Positions 17,058 to 24,225 are shown, numbered from the stretch's first letter. The stretch is DNA of 64,000 nt from Clostridia bacterium (GCA_900764045.1 CAAFMN010000024.1:62001-126000); one strand, 5' to 3'. Numbers and translations: made by a program. Notes: generated by a model not told the origin, from the letters alone.

Positions 17058-17096
17058 ATGATACAGGAGGAAGTGTACAAAAGAGATGCGGGATAA
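17058..17096 (+). other. Possible 12-codon leader ORF before the sigma gene
   Basis: ATG at 17058 opens MIQEEVYKRDAG and stops at TAA 17094-17096, six bases before the sigma ATG. AGGAGG at 17065-17070 is the only strong SD in the region, but it is 32 nt from the sigma start and would better serve an ATG at 17086. The arrangement is unchanged in copy B, suggesting translational coupling. Not proven. Confidence 0.3.
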
Positions 17097-17102
17097 GAGT
17101 CC

Positions 17103-17633
17103 ATGGGCCGGGAAGAGTCAGAAGCGGTAACGGCGTTGGTGGAATGGCTGTATACGGAGTTCTACAAATGTATGGTACTGCGGATCATCGGAATAGTAGG
17201 ACGGGAAGCAGCCGAGGATATCGTGCAGACTCTGATGTCCCGTCTGTTGGAGTATAAGGAACCGGAGAGGCTGCTGAGGATGGAGCCGCAGGAGCTGCAG
17301 AGCTACGCAATAAGAGCCGTCTTCAACATGGCGATGGACCGGAAGAGAAGAATCCAACGGGAGCAAGCGGTGAGCATTCAGCCGGCGGAAGAGGACTATA
17401 CCGATCTGGGAGACTTTCAGGACATGGAGATGAAGGAGCTCCTGTATCATCTGGTAGCGAGACTGCCGGAAAAGGAACGGGAGGTCATGGAGCTGTGCCT
17501 TGAAGATCCGGAGCCGACGCAGGAGGAGATTGCGCAGAGGCTGGGACTTCACCGGATTACGGTGAACCGAAGGTACAGAAGGGCCGTAAAACTGATGCGG
17601 ATTCTGTATCGGAGGCAAGGATACGACACTTAA
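17103..17633 (+). CDS. ECF-type sigma-70 factor, module copy A
   Basis: A 176-aa protein. Residues about 16-50 (LYTEFYKCMVLRIIGIVGRE, AAEDIVQTLMSRLLEY) and 66-85 (QSYAIRAVFNMAMDRKRRIQ) form sigma region 2; residues about 120-168 (LPEKEREVMELCLEDPEPTQ, EEIAQRLGLHRITVNRRYRR) form region 4 with its helix-turn-helix. There is no anti-sigma gene next to it in the usual form. Copy B at 23190 differs at about 17 positions. The start lacks a strong SD and may be coupled to the leader frame at 17058. Target promoters are unknown; a conserved block ahead of the DUF6514 gene is one candidate. Confidence 0.85.
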   Translation: MGREESEAVTALVEWLYTEFYKCMVLRIIGIVGREAAEDIVQTLMSRLLEYKEPERLLRMEPQELQSYAIRAVFNMAMDRKRRIQREQAVSIQPAEEDYTDLGDFQDMEMKELLYHLVARLPEKEREVMELCLEDPEPTQEEIAQRLGLHRITVNRRYRRAVKLMRILYRRQGYDT

Positions 17634-17755
17634 GAAAAGATAAAATGTAAATAATTTGTAAATAAAAACAAGAAAATGATACAAAGCCACTGTTTCATAC
17701 GTTATATAGAGGAAGGGCGAAGAAGTCCGAAAACGTAGAAGGGAGTGGAAGGCGG
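17634..17755 (+). promoter_or_regulatory. Highly conserved 122-bp spacer between sigma and DUF6514 genes
   Basis: This non-coding spacer differs from its copy at 23721-23842 at only three positions (about 97.5% identity), more conserved than the genes on either side (about 90%). It contains TGATAC, 17 bp, CGTTATA, which resembles the two-box layout of ECF sigma promoters, and an AGGAAGGGCGAAGAAG purine-rich stretch. An autoregulated ECF promoter is the simplest reading, by inference. Confidence 0.5.
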
Positions 17756-17977
17756 ATGTCGGTAGAATATAAAGTGCTGCAAACGAGGGAGCGCAATGAA
17801 GAGGGGAGTTACATGGGGTATGGACTTCAGGCGTATCTGGATGGGCGTGCGGCAGACAGGATTCCGGACATCACGACAGACAGGGAGGCCATGCGGAGAC
17901 TGGCGGCGATGTGCAACGCCGGAGGAGTCGCGCTCTGTCATATGAGGGACGTGGCAGAGGATTGGTTGACGAGGTAA
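17756..17977 (+). CDS. DUF6514 family protein, module copy A
   Basis: A 73-aa soluble protein, MSVEYKVLQTRERNEEGSYM, then GYGLQAYLDGRAADRIPDIT and DREAMRRLAAMCNAGGVALC, ending in HMRDVAEDWLTR. The pattern of a short beta-sheet followed by PDITTD-x(n)-A and a final VxDWL fits DUF6514, a small family common in Lachnospiraceae with no known function. GGGAGTGGAAGG supplies the SD. Copy B at 23843 is 66/73 identical. A terminator hairpin follows 10 nt after the stop. Confidence 0.75.
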   Translation: MSVEYKVLQTRERNEEGSYMGYGLQAYLDGRAADRIPDITTDREAMRRLAAMCNAGGVALCHMRDVAEDWLTR

Positions 17978-17986
17978 AAAGATCAA

Positions 17987-18021
17987 GGGCGCATTCAGAA
18001 AATGAGTGCGCCCAATCTTTT
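17987..18021 (+). terminator. Module terminator, copy A
   Basis: GGGCGCATTCA (17987-17997) pairs with TGAGTGCGCCC (18003-18013), then AATCTTTT. Similar hairpins are at 24073 (copy B) and 20276 (third remnant). Confidence 0.8.
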
Positions 18022-18062
18022 GATAAGAAAAGTTAATTCTGTATGGAAGGGAGGTTGGAACG

Positions 18063-18401
18063 TTGGACGGGCAGAAAATGGAAGAAACAAAAGAAACAAA
18101 ACGGAGGCTGCAGGCGTATTTGGAATACTGCCTGACACAGCGGTATCTGGGAATTCTGAAAAGGATTTACGAGGAGAATTACACGGTGATGGCAATGCGG
18201 ATAGAGCGGATTCTGGAAAACGGAGAGAGCACACAGATTCTGCAAGATAGGATGGTCCGTCTGACAGAAGAACCGATAATGAGCAGGCTATGGCTTAAAA
18301 GCCGCAAAAAGATTCGGGATCTGTACATAAAAGAGGTGGTAGATCAGACCCTTCGCCAAAAGATAGCGGCACAGAAAGGAAAGGACGACACAGAAGCTTG
18401 A
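18063..18401 (+). CDS. 112-aa protein of the sigma module, copy A (unknown)
   Basis: Starts at TTG 18063 with GGGAGG 8 nt upstream; an ATG at 18078 is in frame. The protein is basic and helical (YLEYCLTQRYLGILKRIYEE, NYTVMAMRIERILENGESTQ, KSRKKIRDLYIKEVVDQTLR). There is no signal peptide, no Cys motif and no recognised domain. Copy B at 24445 is about 83% identical, the least conserved of the three. In copy A it follows a terminator directly, and the promoter found before copy B (24197) has been lost, so expression may be low or depend on read-through. Confidence 0.7.
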   Translation: MDGQKMEETKETKRRLQAYLEYCLTQRYLGILKRIYEENYTVMAMRIERILENGESTQILQDRMVRLTEEPIMSRLWLKSRKKIRDLYIKEVVDQTLRQKIAAQKGKDDTEA

Positions 18402-18573
18402 AATTTAAGATGCTTTTCAAATTTCAAGTCAAGTCCAAATTTGTGTATAAATTCATCTTCCAGTTGTATTGGCTTGTTTATGCTGCTTTTATCTTCAATA
18501 GTTTGGCCTGAATGATATTCAGCTTATCATGCGTATAGGAGTTTGAAACAGAAAAATAAAAACGGAAAATACG

Positions 18574-18602
18574 TTGATAATTTCTGAGAAATAGGGTATA
18601 AT
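18574..18602 (+). promoter_or_regulatory. Promoter of the first ATPase gene
   Basis: TTGATA (18574-18579), 17 bp, TATAAT (18597-18602). Between it and the gene, AAAACGA and TCGTTTT (about 18619-18637) form an inverted repeat that could be an operator. The rest of the gap 18402-18573 has only the inverted pair CTTGAAATTT/AAATTTCAAG just after the previous gene. Confidence 0.75.
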
Positions 18603-18656
18603 GAACTTGGAGGAAAATAAAAACGAGAAAATCGTTTTTAGAAGTGGGGATATGAT

Positions 18657-19808
18657 ATGAAAATACTTCGTGTTACGGCACAGGGTCTTCCTTTGTTTAA
18701 GGAAGACTTGGATGTCTGTTTTTACACTCAGCAGCGTGTGAATGAAGATGACAAGAATAATCTATACAATTTGATTGACAACTATTATCTTCATTCTGCT
18801 TGTGCTTTTATTGGAATTAATGCCTCTGGCAAAACATCAGTGCTAAAAGTTATCAATTTAGCACTGAACATTATAAAGAATGAGCCAATCAATCATGTAG
18901 AGGCAAAAAACATTCTTGGAGGATCAGAGAAAGCTACGATTCGCACATACTTTTATGATAAGCGCAAATATATCTGCTGTCTTGAAACCGTGATTACGTC
19001 GAAAAAGGCAAAGACAGGCGAGCATGTGTATTCAATCCTGTCTGAAAGACTATGGGAAAAGCCGATTGTAAGCGTTAAGTCAAAAAAATATTTGACGGAT
19101 TTTGATGGGATAGAGCCAGTTGATTCGCGTAATAGCGATGAAGCTTACCTTTCAGATGATGTCAGCTGTATTATTGCTCATAATAAAAAGGTAAAGGACA
19201 CCGTTGATGTGTTCAGCCTTCTTTCATATACGAATGTGAATGTTTTGCCATTTACAGAAGATATTCCGCTGGAAGTGATTACTTTTCTTGACCCGACGAT
19301 CGAGAAACTGTGTTTTGAGAAGTCGGAAGGAAAAACATTTATTCATCTGAAATTCAGAGATGAAGATGAGATTATCTTGAATAATGCGGTAGATCTTGAG
19401 CAGTATTTGTCTTCTGGTACAATTAAGGGTATTATTACGTTTTCGATGGTGAAAGAGGTTCTTCAATCCGGAGGATACCTTCTGGTAGATGAAATTGAAA
19501 ATCATTTTAATAAGGAAATTGTAACGACTCTGATGCGCTTCTTCATGGACAGCCGACTTAACAAAAGAGGCGGAACGCTGATTTTTACAACGCATTATCC
19601 GGAATTGCTGGATGAATATGACCGAAATGATGGAATTTGTATCGTAAGAAACCGCAATGGCATTACAGTGGAAAACTTGAGCTATATTCTAAAGCGTAAT
19701 GACATTAAGAAGAGCGATGCATATCAAAGCGGATTCCTGGAAGGAACAACGCCGGCGTATGAAGCATATATGCGTTTGAAGAAAAAACTGGCCGCTTCAA
19801 TTAAGTAA
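18657..19808 (+). CDS. AAA/ABC-type ATPase of a putative defence pair (system 1)
   Basis: A 383-aa ATPase. Walker A FIGINASGKTS lies at residues 51-61, a degenerate ABC-signature-like YLSSGTIKG near 256, Walker B GYLLVDEIENHF near 273-284, and the switch IFTTHYPEL near 306. This is the layout of the SMC/OLD-like AAA_15/AAA_21 group used in abortive-infection systems, in which the ATPase works with a nuclease or TOPRIM partner. It has its own promoter and a GTGGGG SD. The following gene starts 13 nt after the stop and is damaged (19821-20196), so the system may be inactive. A+T-rich relative to the core chromosome. Confidence 0.8.
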   Translation: MKILRVTAQGLPLFKEDLDVCFYTQQRVNEDDKNNLYNLIDNYYLHSACAFIGINASGKTSVLKVINLALNIIKNEPINHVEAKNILGGSEKATIRTYFYDKRKYICCLETVITSKKAKTGEHVYSILSERLWEKPIVSVKSKKYLTDFDGIEPVDSRNSDEAYLSDDVSCIIAHNKKVKDTVDVFSLLSYTNVNVLPFTEDIPLEVITFLDPTIEKLCFEKSEGKTFIHLKFRDEDEIILNNAVDLEQYLSSGTIKGIITFSMVKEVLQSGGYLLVDEIENHFNKEIVTTLMRFFMDSRLNKRGGTLIFTTHYPELLDEYDRNDGICIVRNRNGITVENLSYILKRNDIKKSDAYQSGFLEGTTPAYEAYMRLKKKLAASIK

Positions 19809-19820
19809 GGGGGCGGTAGG

Positions 19821-20196
19821 ATGAAGTTTAGCACCATATATAGCGTGTATATGTGAAGGATCAGCAGAAGCTGCGATTATTGATATTCTGGTGGATAATA
19901 ATCTTTTGATTTTTACAAGAGAAGATATGCTCGAAGAAAATGTTATTCGCTGCAGGAGTGCTAAGACATTTGAGGAACGATTCTTACGTAAAGGAGCCTA
20001 TGAACGATTCAAGCGTTCAGGAAAGATGCCAAGCGAATTCTGTAAAGCAGATCTTCGTATGCATAATGTGAAATCGTATGATTTTGTGAAGGACTACTTT
20101 AGTAATCCGCAAACACTGGTCGATGCGATAAAAGAGTACCGCAGAACGGCGAATATTCCTAAAGGTGAATACAGCTTATCGGATTTATTGAAATAA
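19821..20196 (+). pseudogene. TOPRIM-like partner of system 1, frameshifted and probably internally deleted
   Basis: The ATG at 19821 (GGCGGTAGG upstream) reads MKFSTIYSVYM and stops at 19854. Another frame continues from about 19849 as ICEGSAEAAIIDILVDNNLL, IFTREDMLEENVIRCRSAKT and onward to TAA at 20194-20196. Two bases (TA or AT) missing from the TATATG run would explain the shift. ICEGSAEAA resembles the first Glu motif of TOPRIM-like proteins, but no D-x-D strand follows: after FEERFLRKG the sequence jumps to AYERFKRSGKMPSEFC. I recall homologues nearer 190-200 aa, so an internal deletion is likely. A start at 19891 would give a 101-aa product. Confidence 0.6.
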
Positions 20197-20272
20197 GCAT
20201 TTTGCCTGCTGGCGCGCTGTATAGAATCCTACATGGTACGATACCTTGGTGTGATCCGAAGTGCAGCTAAGG

Positions 20273-20395
20273 TCAAGGGCGCATTCAGAAAAAATGAGTG
20301 CGCCCGGTCTTTTGTTAAGGAAAGTTAATTATAGTGCATAATTTTCCAAAGTGAGGATCAGGGATTCTGTCTGGAGAAGTAGTGACTAATGATGT
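20273..20395 (+). repeat. Third, partial copy of the sigma module
   Basis: From 20273 the sequence repeats the module terminator (stem 20276-20286 / 20294-20304) and the following AAGTTAATT and GTGCATAATTTT segments of copy B (24070-24144), then GGATTCTGTC-GGAGAAGT as at 24241-24260, with the intervening promoter segment missing. The sigma and DUF6514 genes are gone. 20197-20272 shows nothing else. Confidence 0.75.
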
Positions 20396-20476
20396 ATATG
20401 ACGTGAACGGTGGATAGAGTTGGGTGGTAGGGGAAACAGCAAAACGGAATTTTTAATTCACTTTTTGAATTTTATG

Positions 20477-20505
20477 TTGCTATTTTCTTGAAAAGAGGTT
20501 ATACT
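20477..20505 (+). promoter_or_regulatory. Promoter of the second ATPase-TOPRIM operon
   Basis: TTGCTA (20477-20482), 17 bp, TATACT (20500-20505), 20 bp ahead of the start codon and directly ahead of a GGAGG SD. Confidence 0.65.
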
Positions 20506-20524
20506 AGAATCGGAGGTGATATTG

Positions 20525-21970
20525 ATGGCTGAAACACCTATTGTTAGGATTCAAAGAGCGGCAATTAAAAACTTCAGAAATGTGGAATTCGGAGAAATTC
20601 GGTTTCCTTGCAATTATAGTGAAGACATTTTTTCACCCAAAGCAGATGTTCTTGGAATTTATGGCCAAAACGGATCGGGTAAGACTACGTTTATTGATGC
20701 GCTGGAAATTCTGAAAACGCTGCTGTGTGGTCGGAAAGTTGGAACTGAATTATCTGACTGTATTTCCTATGGGCAGGAGCAGGCAGAACTGCAATTTGAG
20801 TTTAGCATTCTCAAACTGGACCAAGGAAGTGTGTCATACAAACGACGGTTTATCTATTCTGCTGTTTTAAGCAGGGATACGATTGATGAAACAGTCAAAT
20901 GTGTTACGCCCAGCAGTGTTCCAGAAAAAACCTCTAGGATTAAGACTATTTTTGAGTGTACCCATGAGGCAGAGAATGCCGTGTTCCTGCCACAGGTCAA
21001 ATTGGATTCTTTATTTGGTACGAAGCAGAGTGCAAAGGTGAATGAACTTCGTGTCATTAAACTGTTATGCCAAAAGGAGCATCGTTCTTTTTTGTTTTCT
21101 CCTGAATTTTTAAAGATGCTCCATGATGCAGCACAGGAACACGATGATGACGTTGAACCGTTATTTGAGATTGCGTATTTCGCAAAGACATCATTCTTTG
21201 TTATTCTAAACCGTAATAATGGACTTATTTCGTTAGATGCGGCAATTCCTGTCAATTTCAGAACAGAAACGGCAGGTGGTATGTTTGCGCTGCCAATTGA
21301 CCAACCAACGACGATTCCGAGTGGCCTTTTGGGGATTGTCCGTCAGGTTATATCGACTATCAGTATGGTACTCTGCAAAATCATTCCGGGCGTAAAATTG
21401 ACGCTTGTAGAACTTGGTACGGAACTGATGGAGGATGGGAATCAGGGGACAAGAATTCAGTTGGCACGGGAGCTTCTCTGTGCTAATGGAGAGACACATC
21501 GGCTGCCTTTAAAGTACGAGTCCGAAGGCATTAAGAAAATTACGTCCATCCTGCATTTGCTGATTGCGGCATATAATAATCCATCCATCACACTTGCGAT
21601 TGATGAATTGGATTCCGGTATCTATGAGTATCTGCTTGGAGAATTGCTGCGCATTATCCAGAACTCTGGCAAAGGGCAATTGATTTTTACCTCCCACAAT
21701 CTTTATCCTCTGGAAACATTGGATAGTGATTCTATTGTTTTTACAACGACCCAAAATGATGACCGTTATACACGCATCAGAAGTGTGAGAGCCACGAATA
21801 ATCTTCGCTCTATGTACCTGCGTGAAGTGATTCTTGGAAGTGATAATGACGCAGCACTGTATGAAGAAACAAGTGTGGCTGAAATTGCCCATGCAATGAG
21901 AGTAGTTGGTAAAAGCATGGAGAATCTCTCCTTGAAAGAGGAAAGGCCCTCGGAGGTGCCCAATGGCTAA
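20525..21970 (+). CDS. OLD/AriA-like AAA ATPase of a putative defence pair (system 2)
   Basis: A 481-aa protein starting at ATG 20525 with GGAGG 8 nt upstream (a GTG at 20516 is less well placed). IQRAAIKNFRNVEFGEI is the usual first strand; Walker A GIYGQNGSGKTT is at residues 44-55; a degenerate signature KYESEGIKK near 328; Walker B TLAIDELDSG near 356; switch IFTSHN near 387. This is the RecF/SMC-like ATPase type found in OLD, PARIS (AriA) and AbiL systems. Its 3' end overlaps the next gene by 8 bp, so a complex of the two products is expected. Not homologous over its whole length to the ATPase at 18657 as far as I can see. Confidence 0.82.
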   Translation: MAETPIVRIQRAAIKNFRNVEFGEIRFPCNYSEDIFSPKADVLGIYGQNGSGKTTFIDALEILKTLLCGRKVGTELSDCISYGQEQAELQFEFSILKLDQGSVSYKRRFIYSAVLSRDTIDETVKCVTPSSVPEKTSRIKTIFECTHEAENAVFLPQVKLDSLFGTKQSAKVNELRVIKLLCQKEHRSFLFSPEFLKMLHDAAQEHDDDVEPLFEIAYFAKTSFFVILNRNNGLISLDAAIPVNFRTETAGGMFALPIDQPTTIPSGLLGIVRQVISTISMVLCKIIPGVKLTLVELGTELMEDGNQGTRIQLARELLCANGETHRLPLKYESEGIKKITSILHLLIAAYNNPSITLAIDELDSGIYEYLLGELLRIIQNSGKGQLIFTSHNLYPLETLDSDSIVFTTTQNDDRYTRIRSVRATNNLRSMYLREVILGSDNDAALYEETSVAEIAHAMRVVGKSMENLSLKEERPSEVPNG

Positions 21971-22661
21971 AAAGAAAGTCATGCTCTTTATTGTAGAGGG
22001 TCCAACAGATGAAACCAGCCTCTCCACAGTTCTGAACCGAATTTTTTCTTCCTCAACGGTGAAATTTCAAGTCGTTCACGGCGATGTGCTGACTCGTGAT
22101 TTTACATCGTCGGATAAAATTGTGGCCGCAGTATGGGATCAAGTCAAAGCCTTTATGGGTGAGATCTATAAGAAGAGCGACATTTGCCGCATCGTTCACC
22201 TTACCGACATGGACGGAGTTTTTGTTCCTGATGATGCGGTTGTAGAGGATGATACGATGGAAGCTAGTTCTCTACCGCATTACACGGAGACCCAGATTCA
22301 AACACCAAATCGTGTGGGCATTTTGGACCGAAACAAGAGAAAGCGGAAGAATGTCGACAGACTTTCGGCCTGCCCTAAAATCGCGGGCATTCCATATAGT
22401 ATGTACTATTTTTCATTGAACCTTGACCATGTCCTTCATGATAAGACGAACATTTCTGCATGGGAAAAGGTTCAATGTGCCGAGGAGTTTGATTTGAAGT
22501 ATGGGGATGATCCGGATGGCTTTACTCTTTTTATGAAAGAGTCATCTTTCTCCGTGTGTGATGATTACCGTAGCTCATGGGCGTTCATCAAAACAGGGTT
22601 GCACTCACTGGAGAGACACAGTAATTTTGGCATAGAACTGCCACCCGTTGAAGCCACTTGA
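21963..22661 (+). CDS. TOPRIM-like nuclease/effector protein of system 2
   Basis: A 232-aa protein. VMLFIVEGPTDETSL places a conserved Glu at residue 12, and CRIVHLTDMDGVFVPD places Asp82-x-Asp84, the E and DxD of a TOPRIM fold. The C-terminal half (MYYFSLNLDHVLHDKTNISA and later SSWAFIKTGLHSLERHSN) looks like a helical effector part. Paired with the upstream ATPase by an 8-bp overlap and an SD (GGAGGTG) inside that gene. By analogy with PARIS AriB and AbiLii it may cut nucleic acid (for example tRNA) on phage attack; this is inference. It contains no transmembrane span. Confidence 0.72.
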   Translation: MAKKKVMLFIVEGPTDETSLSTVLNRIFSSSTVKFQVVHGDVLTRDFTSSDKIVAAVWDQVKAFMGEIYKKSDICRIVHLTDMDGVFVPDDAVVEDDTMEASSLPHYTETQIQTPNRVGILDRNKRKRKNVDRLSACPKIAGIPYSMYYFSLNLDHVLHDKTNISAWEKVQCAEEFDLKYGDDPDGFTLFMKESSFSVCDDYRSSWAFIKTGLHSLERHSNFGIELPPVEAT

Positions 22662-22737
22662 CATATATGTTATAATAGGCATATAAAGCCCATTAGGAAA
22701 CAAAAATACAGAGTTTTGGTAGAATAATGATTTATGA

Positions 22738-22777
22738 GCAGTCGCGTAGTGTGTGTGCTATGCGATTGCTTTTCTTT
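22738..22777 (+). terminator. Terminator of the system 2 operon
   Basis: GCAGTCGCGTAG (22738-22749) pairs with CTATGCGATTGC (22758-22769) over 12 bp with two G-U pairs, followed by TTTTCTTT. Confidence 0.75.
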
Positions 22778-22828
22778 GCTTCGGAGATGTCAAAACCTGA
22801 ATTGCGGCACTTTGCCACCCTGCTATGA

Positions 22829-22998
22829 TTCTGTGTCATCAACCGAGAAAATATCAAATGGCTGGTGGAGTATTACGAGAAAAACGGTATGCGGTAGGAT
22901 TTCGGCATAGTTGTGATCGATAACTTGTCATCGTTTAAGAATCTCTGAGCGGAGATTGGAATTTTGGACGGATATGTATTACCAATACAAAATGATTT
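22829..22998 (+). pseudogene. Decayed coding relic with in-frame stops
   Basis: One frame reads INRENIKWLVEYYEKNGMR, stop, DFGIVVIDNLSSFKNL, stop, AEIGILDGYVLPIQNDF up to the edge of module copy B. Three protein-like segments in the same frame, separated by single stop codons, suggest an old gene remnant. I cannot name the family. The remainder of 22662-23067 holds only the terminator above. Confidence 0.3.
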
Positions 22999-23067
22999 TG
23001 TAAAAAATAACCAATTTTATAAAACGAAACGCAACAAAATTCGGCACGGCAAAGACTATTTTCCTTC

Positions 23068-23096
23068 TTGTAAAAAACTTCCAAAACCGCTATACT
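23068..23096 (+). promoter_or_regulatory. Promoter of sigma module B
   Basis: TTGTAA (23068-23073), 17 bp, TATACT (23091-23096), the same boxes and spacing as in copy A. Confidence 0.75.
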
Positions 23097-23189
23097 AAAT
23101 TGTGTATTTTCAGAGGAAAGAATGGTCTCAGGAGAGTACCGGAAATGATACAGGAGGAAGTGTACAAAAGAGATGCGGGATAAGAGTCC

Positions 23190-23720
23190 ATGGGCCGGGA
23201 AGAATCAGAAGCGCTGACGGCGTTGGTGGAAGGGCTGTATACGGAGTTTTATAAATGTATGGTACTGCGCGTCATCGGGATCGTAGGACAGGAAGCAGCG
23301 GAGGATATCGTACAGACTCTGATGTCCCGACTGTTGGAGTATAAGGAACCAGAGAAACTTTTGAGGATGGAGCCGCAGGAACTGCAGAGTTATGCGATGA
23401 GAGCGGTCTTCAACATGGCGATGGACCGGAGGAGAAGGATACGGCGGGAGCAGGCGCTGAACATTCAGCCGGCGGAAGAGGACTATACCGATCTGGGAGA
23501 TTTTCAGGATATGGAGATGAAGGAGCTCCTGTATCATCTGGTAGCGAAACTACCGGAAAAGGAACGGGAGGTCATGGAGCTGTGCCTTGAAGATCCGGAG
23601 CTGACCCAGGAGGAGATCGCGCAGAGGCTGGGACTTCACCGGATTACGGTGAATCGAAGGTACAAGAGAGCGGTAAAGATAATGCGGATCCTATATCGGA
23701 CGCAGGAATATGACACATAA
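23190..23720 (+). CDS. ECF-type sigma-70 factor, module copy B
   Basis: 176 aa, about 90% identical to the product of 17103-17633, with the same region 2 (AAEDIVQTLMSRLLEY, QSYAMRAVFNMAMDRRRRIR) and region 4 (TQEEIAQRLGLHRITVNRRY). Most substitutions are conservative (V/L, I/V, K/R), and both copies keep an intact frame, so both may be functional. The upstream 12-codon leader and AGGAGG are preserved. A regulator with two close paralogues would be expected to read the same promoters. Confidence 0.85.
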   Translation: MGREESEALTALVEGLYTEFYKCMVLRVIGIVGQEAAEDIVQTLMSRLLEYKEPEKLLRMEPQELQSYAMRAVFNMAMDRRRRIRREQALNIQPAEEDYTDLGDFQDMEMKELLYHLVAKLPEKEREVMELCLEDPELTQEEIAQRLGLHRITVNRRYKRAVKIMRILYRTQEYDT

Positions 23721-23842
23721 GAAAAGATGAAATGTAAATAATTTGTAAATAAAAACTAGAAAATGATACAAAACCACTGTTTCATACGTTATATAGAGGA
23801 AGGGCGAAGAAGTCCGAAAACGTAGAAGGGAGTGGAAGGCGG

Positions 23843-24064
23843 ATGTCGGTAGAATACAGAGTGCTGCAGACGAGAGAGCGCAATGAAGAGGGGAGTTACA
23901 TAGGGTACGGACTTCAGGCGTATCTGGATGGACGCGCGGCAGACAAGATTCCGGACATCACGATAGACAGGGAGGCCATGCGGAGACTGGCGGCGAAGTG
24001 CAACGCCGGAGGAGTCGCACTCTGTCATCTGAGAGACGTGGCAGAGGATTGGCTGGCGAGGTAA
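23843..24064 (+). CDS. DUF6514 family protein, module copy B
   Basis: 73 aa, identical to the product of 17756-17977 at 66 positions (MSVEYRVLQTRERNEEGSYI, IPDITIDREAMRRLAAK, VAEDWLAR). The preceding 122-bp spacer is nearly unchanged between copies. Function unknown; a sigma-modulating role is a possible reading of its constant pairing with the sigma gene, but nothing in the sequence shows it. Confidence 0.75.
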   Translation: MSVEYRVLQTRERNEEGSYIGYGLQAYLDGRAADKIPDITIDREAMRRLAAKCNAGGVALCHLRDVAEDWLAR

Positions 24065-24072
24065 AAGAGCAA

Positions 24073-24110
24073 GGGCGCATTCAGAAAAAAATGAGTGCGC
24101 CCGGCCTTTT
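24073..24110 (+). terminator. Module terminator, copy B
   Basis: GGGCGCATTCA (24073-24083) pairs with TGAGTGCGCCC (24092-24102), then GGCCTTTT. Confidence 0.8.
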
Positions 24111-24196
24111 GTTAAAAAAGTTAATTCTGTATATAATGCATAATTTCTAAAAATGAAGATGTATAAAATTCGGAATGTAGAGAGTATAAATACATC

Positions 24197-24225
24197 TTGT
24201 GAATCTGTCATTTTTTCGGTATACT
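24197..24225 (+). promoter_or_regulatory. Promoter inside copy B, ahead of the 112-aa gene
   Basis: TTGTGA (24197-24202), 17 bp, TATACT (24220-24225). It lies in the 285-bp segment missing from copy A. A long 5' leader of about 210 nt would separate it from the TTG start at 24445; I see no gene or clear RNA fold in that leader. Confidence 0.6.

Larger units (their letters stand above)
16908..18440 (+). repeat. Duplicated sigma module, copy A
   Basis: A direct repeat unit with promoter, ECF-type sigma gene, DUF6514 gene, hairpin terminator and 112-aa gene. It matches copy B (22996-24815) in order and sequence: proteins about 90%, 90% and 83% identical. Relative to copy B it lacks about 285 bp between the terminator and the third gene, with the join at a CTGTAT shared by both ends of the missing segment. 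The stretch 16848-16907 shows nothing else. Confidence 0.9.

Noticed and set aside
18002..18250. 82-codon frame MSAPNLLIRKVNSVWKGG over the module terminator of copy A
   Set aside because: It is out of frame with the conserved 112-aa gene and is not kept in copy B.
18540..18600. ECF-type promoter boxes (TGAAAC ... CGTT) before the first ATPase gene
   Set aside because: The spacing of 22 bp does not match the 16-17 bp expected, and a good sigma-A promoter overlaps.
22659..22700. TTGACA followed closely by TATAAT just after the TOPRIM-like gene
   Set aside because: The boxes are only 7 bp apart; an 18-bp partner TATAAA exists, but nothing intact lies downstream before the terminator.
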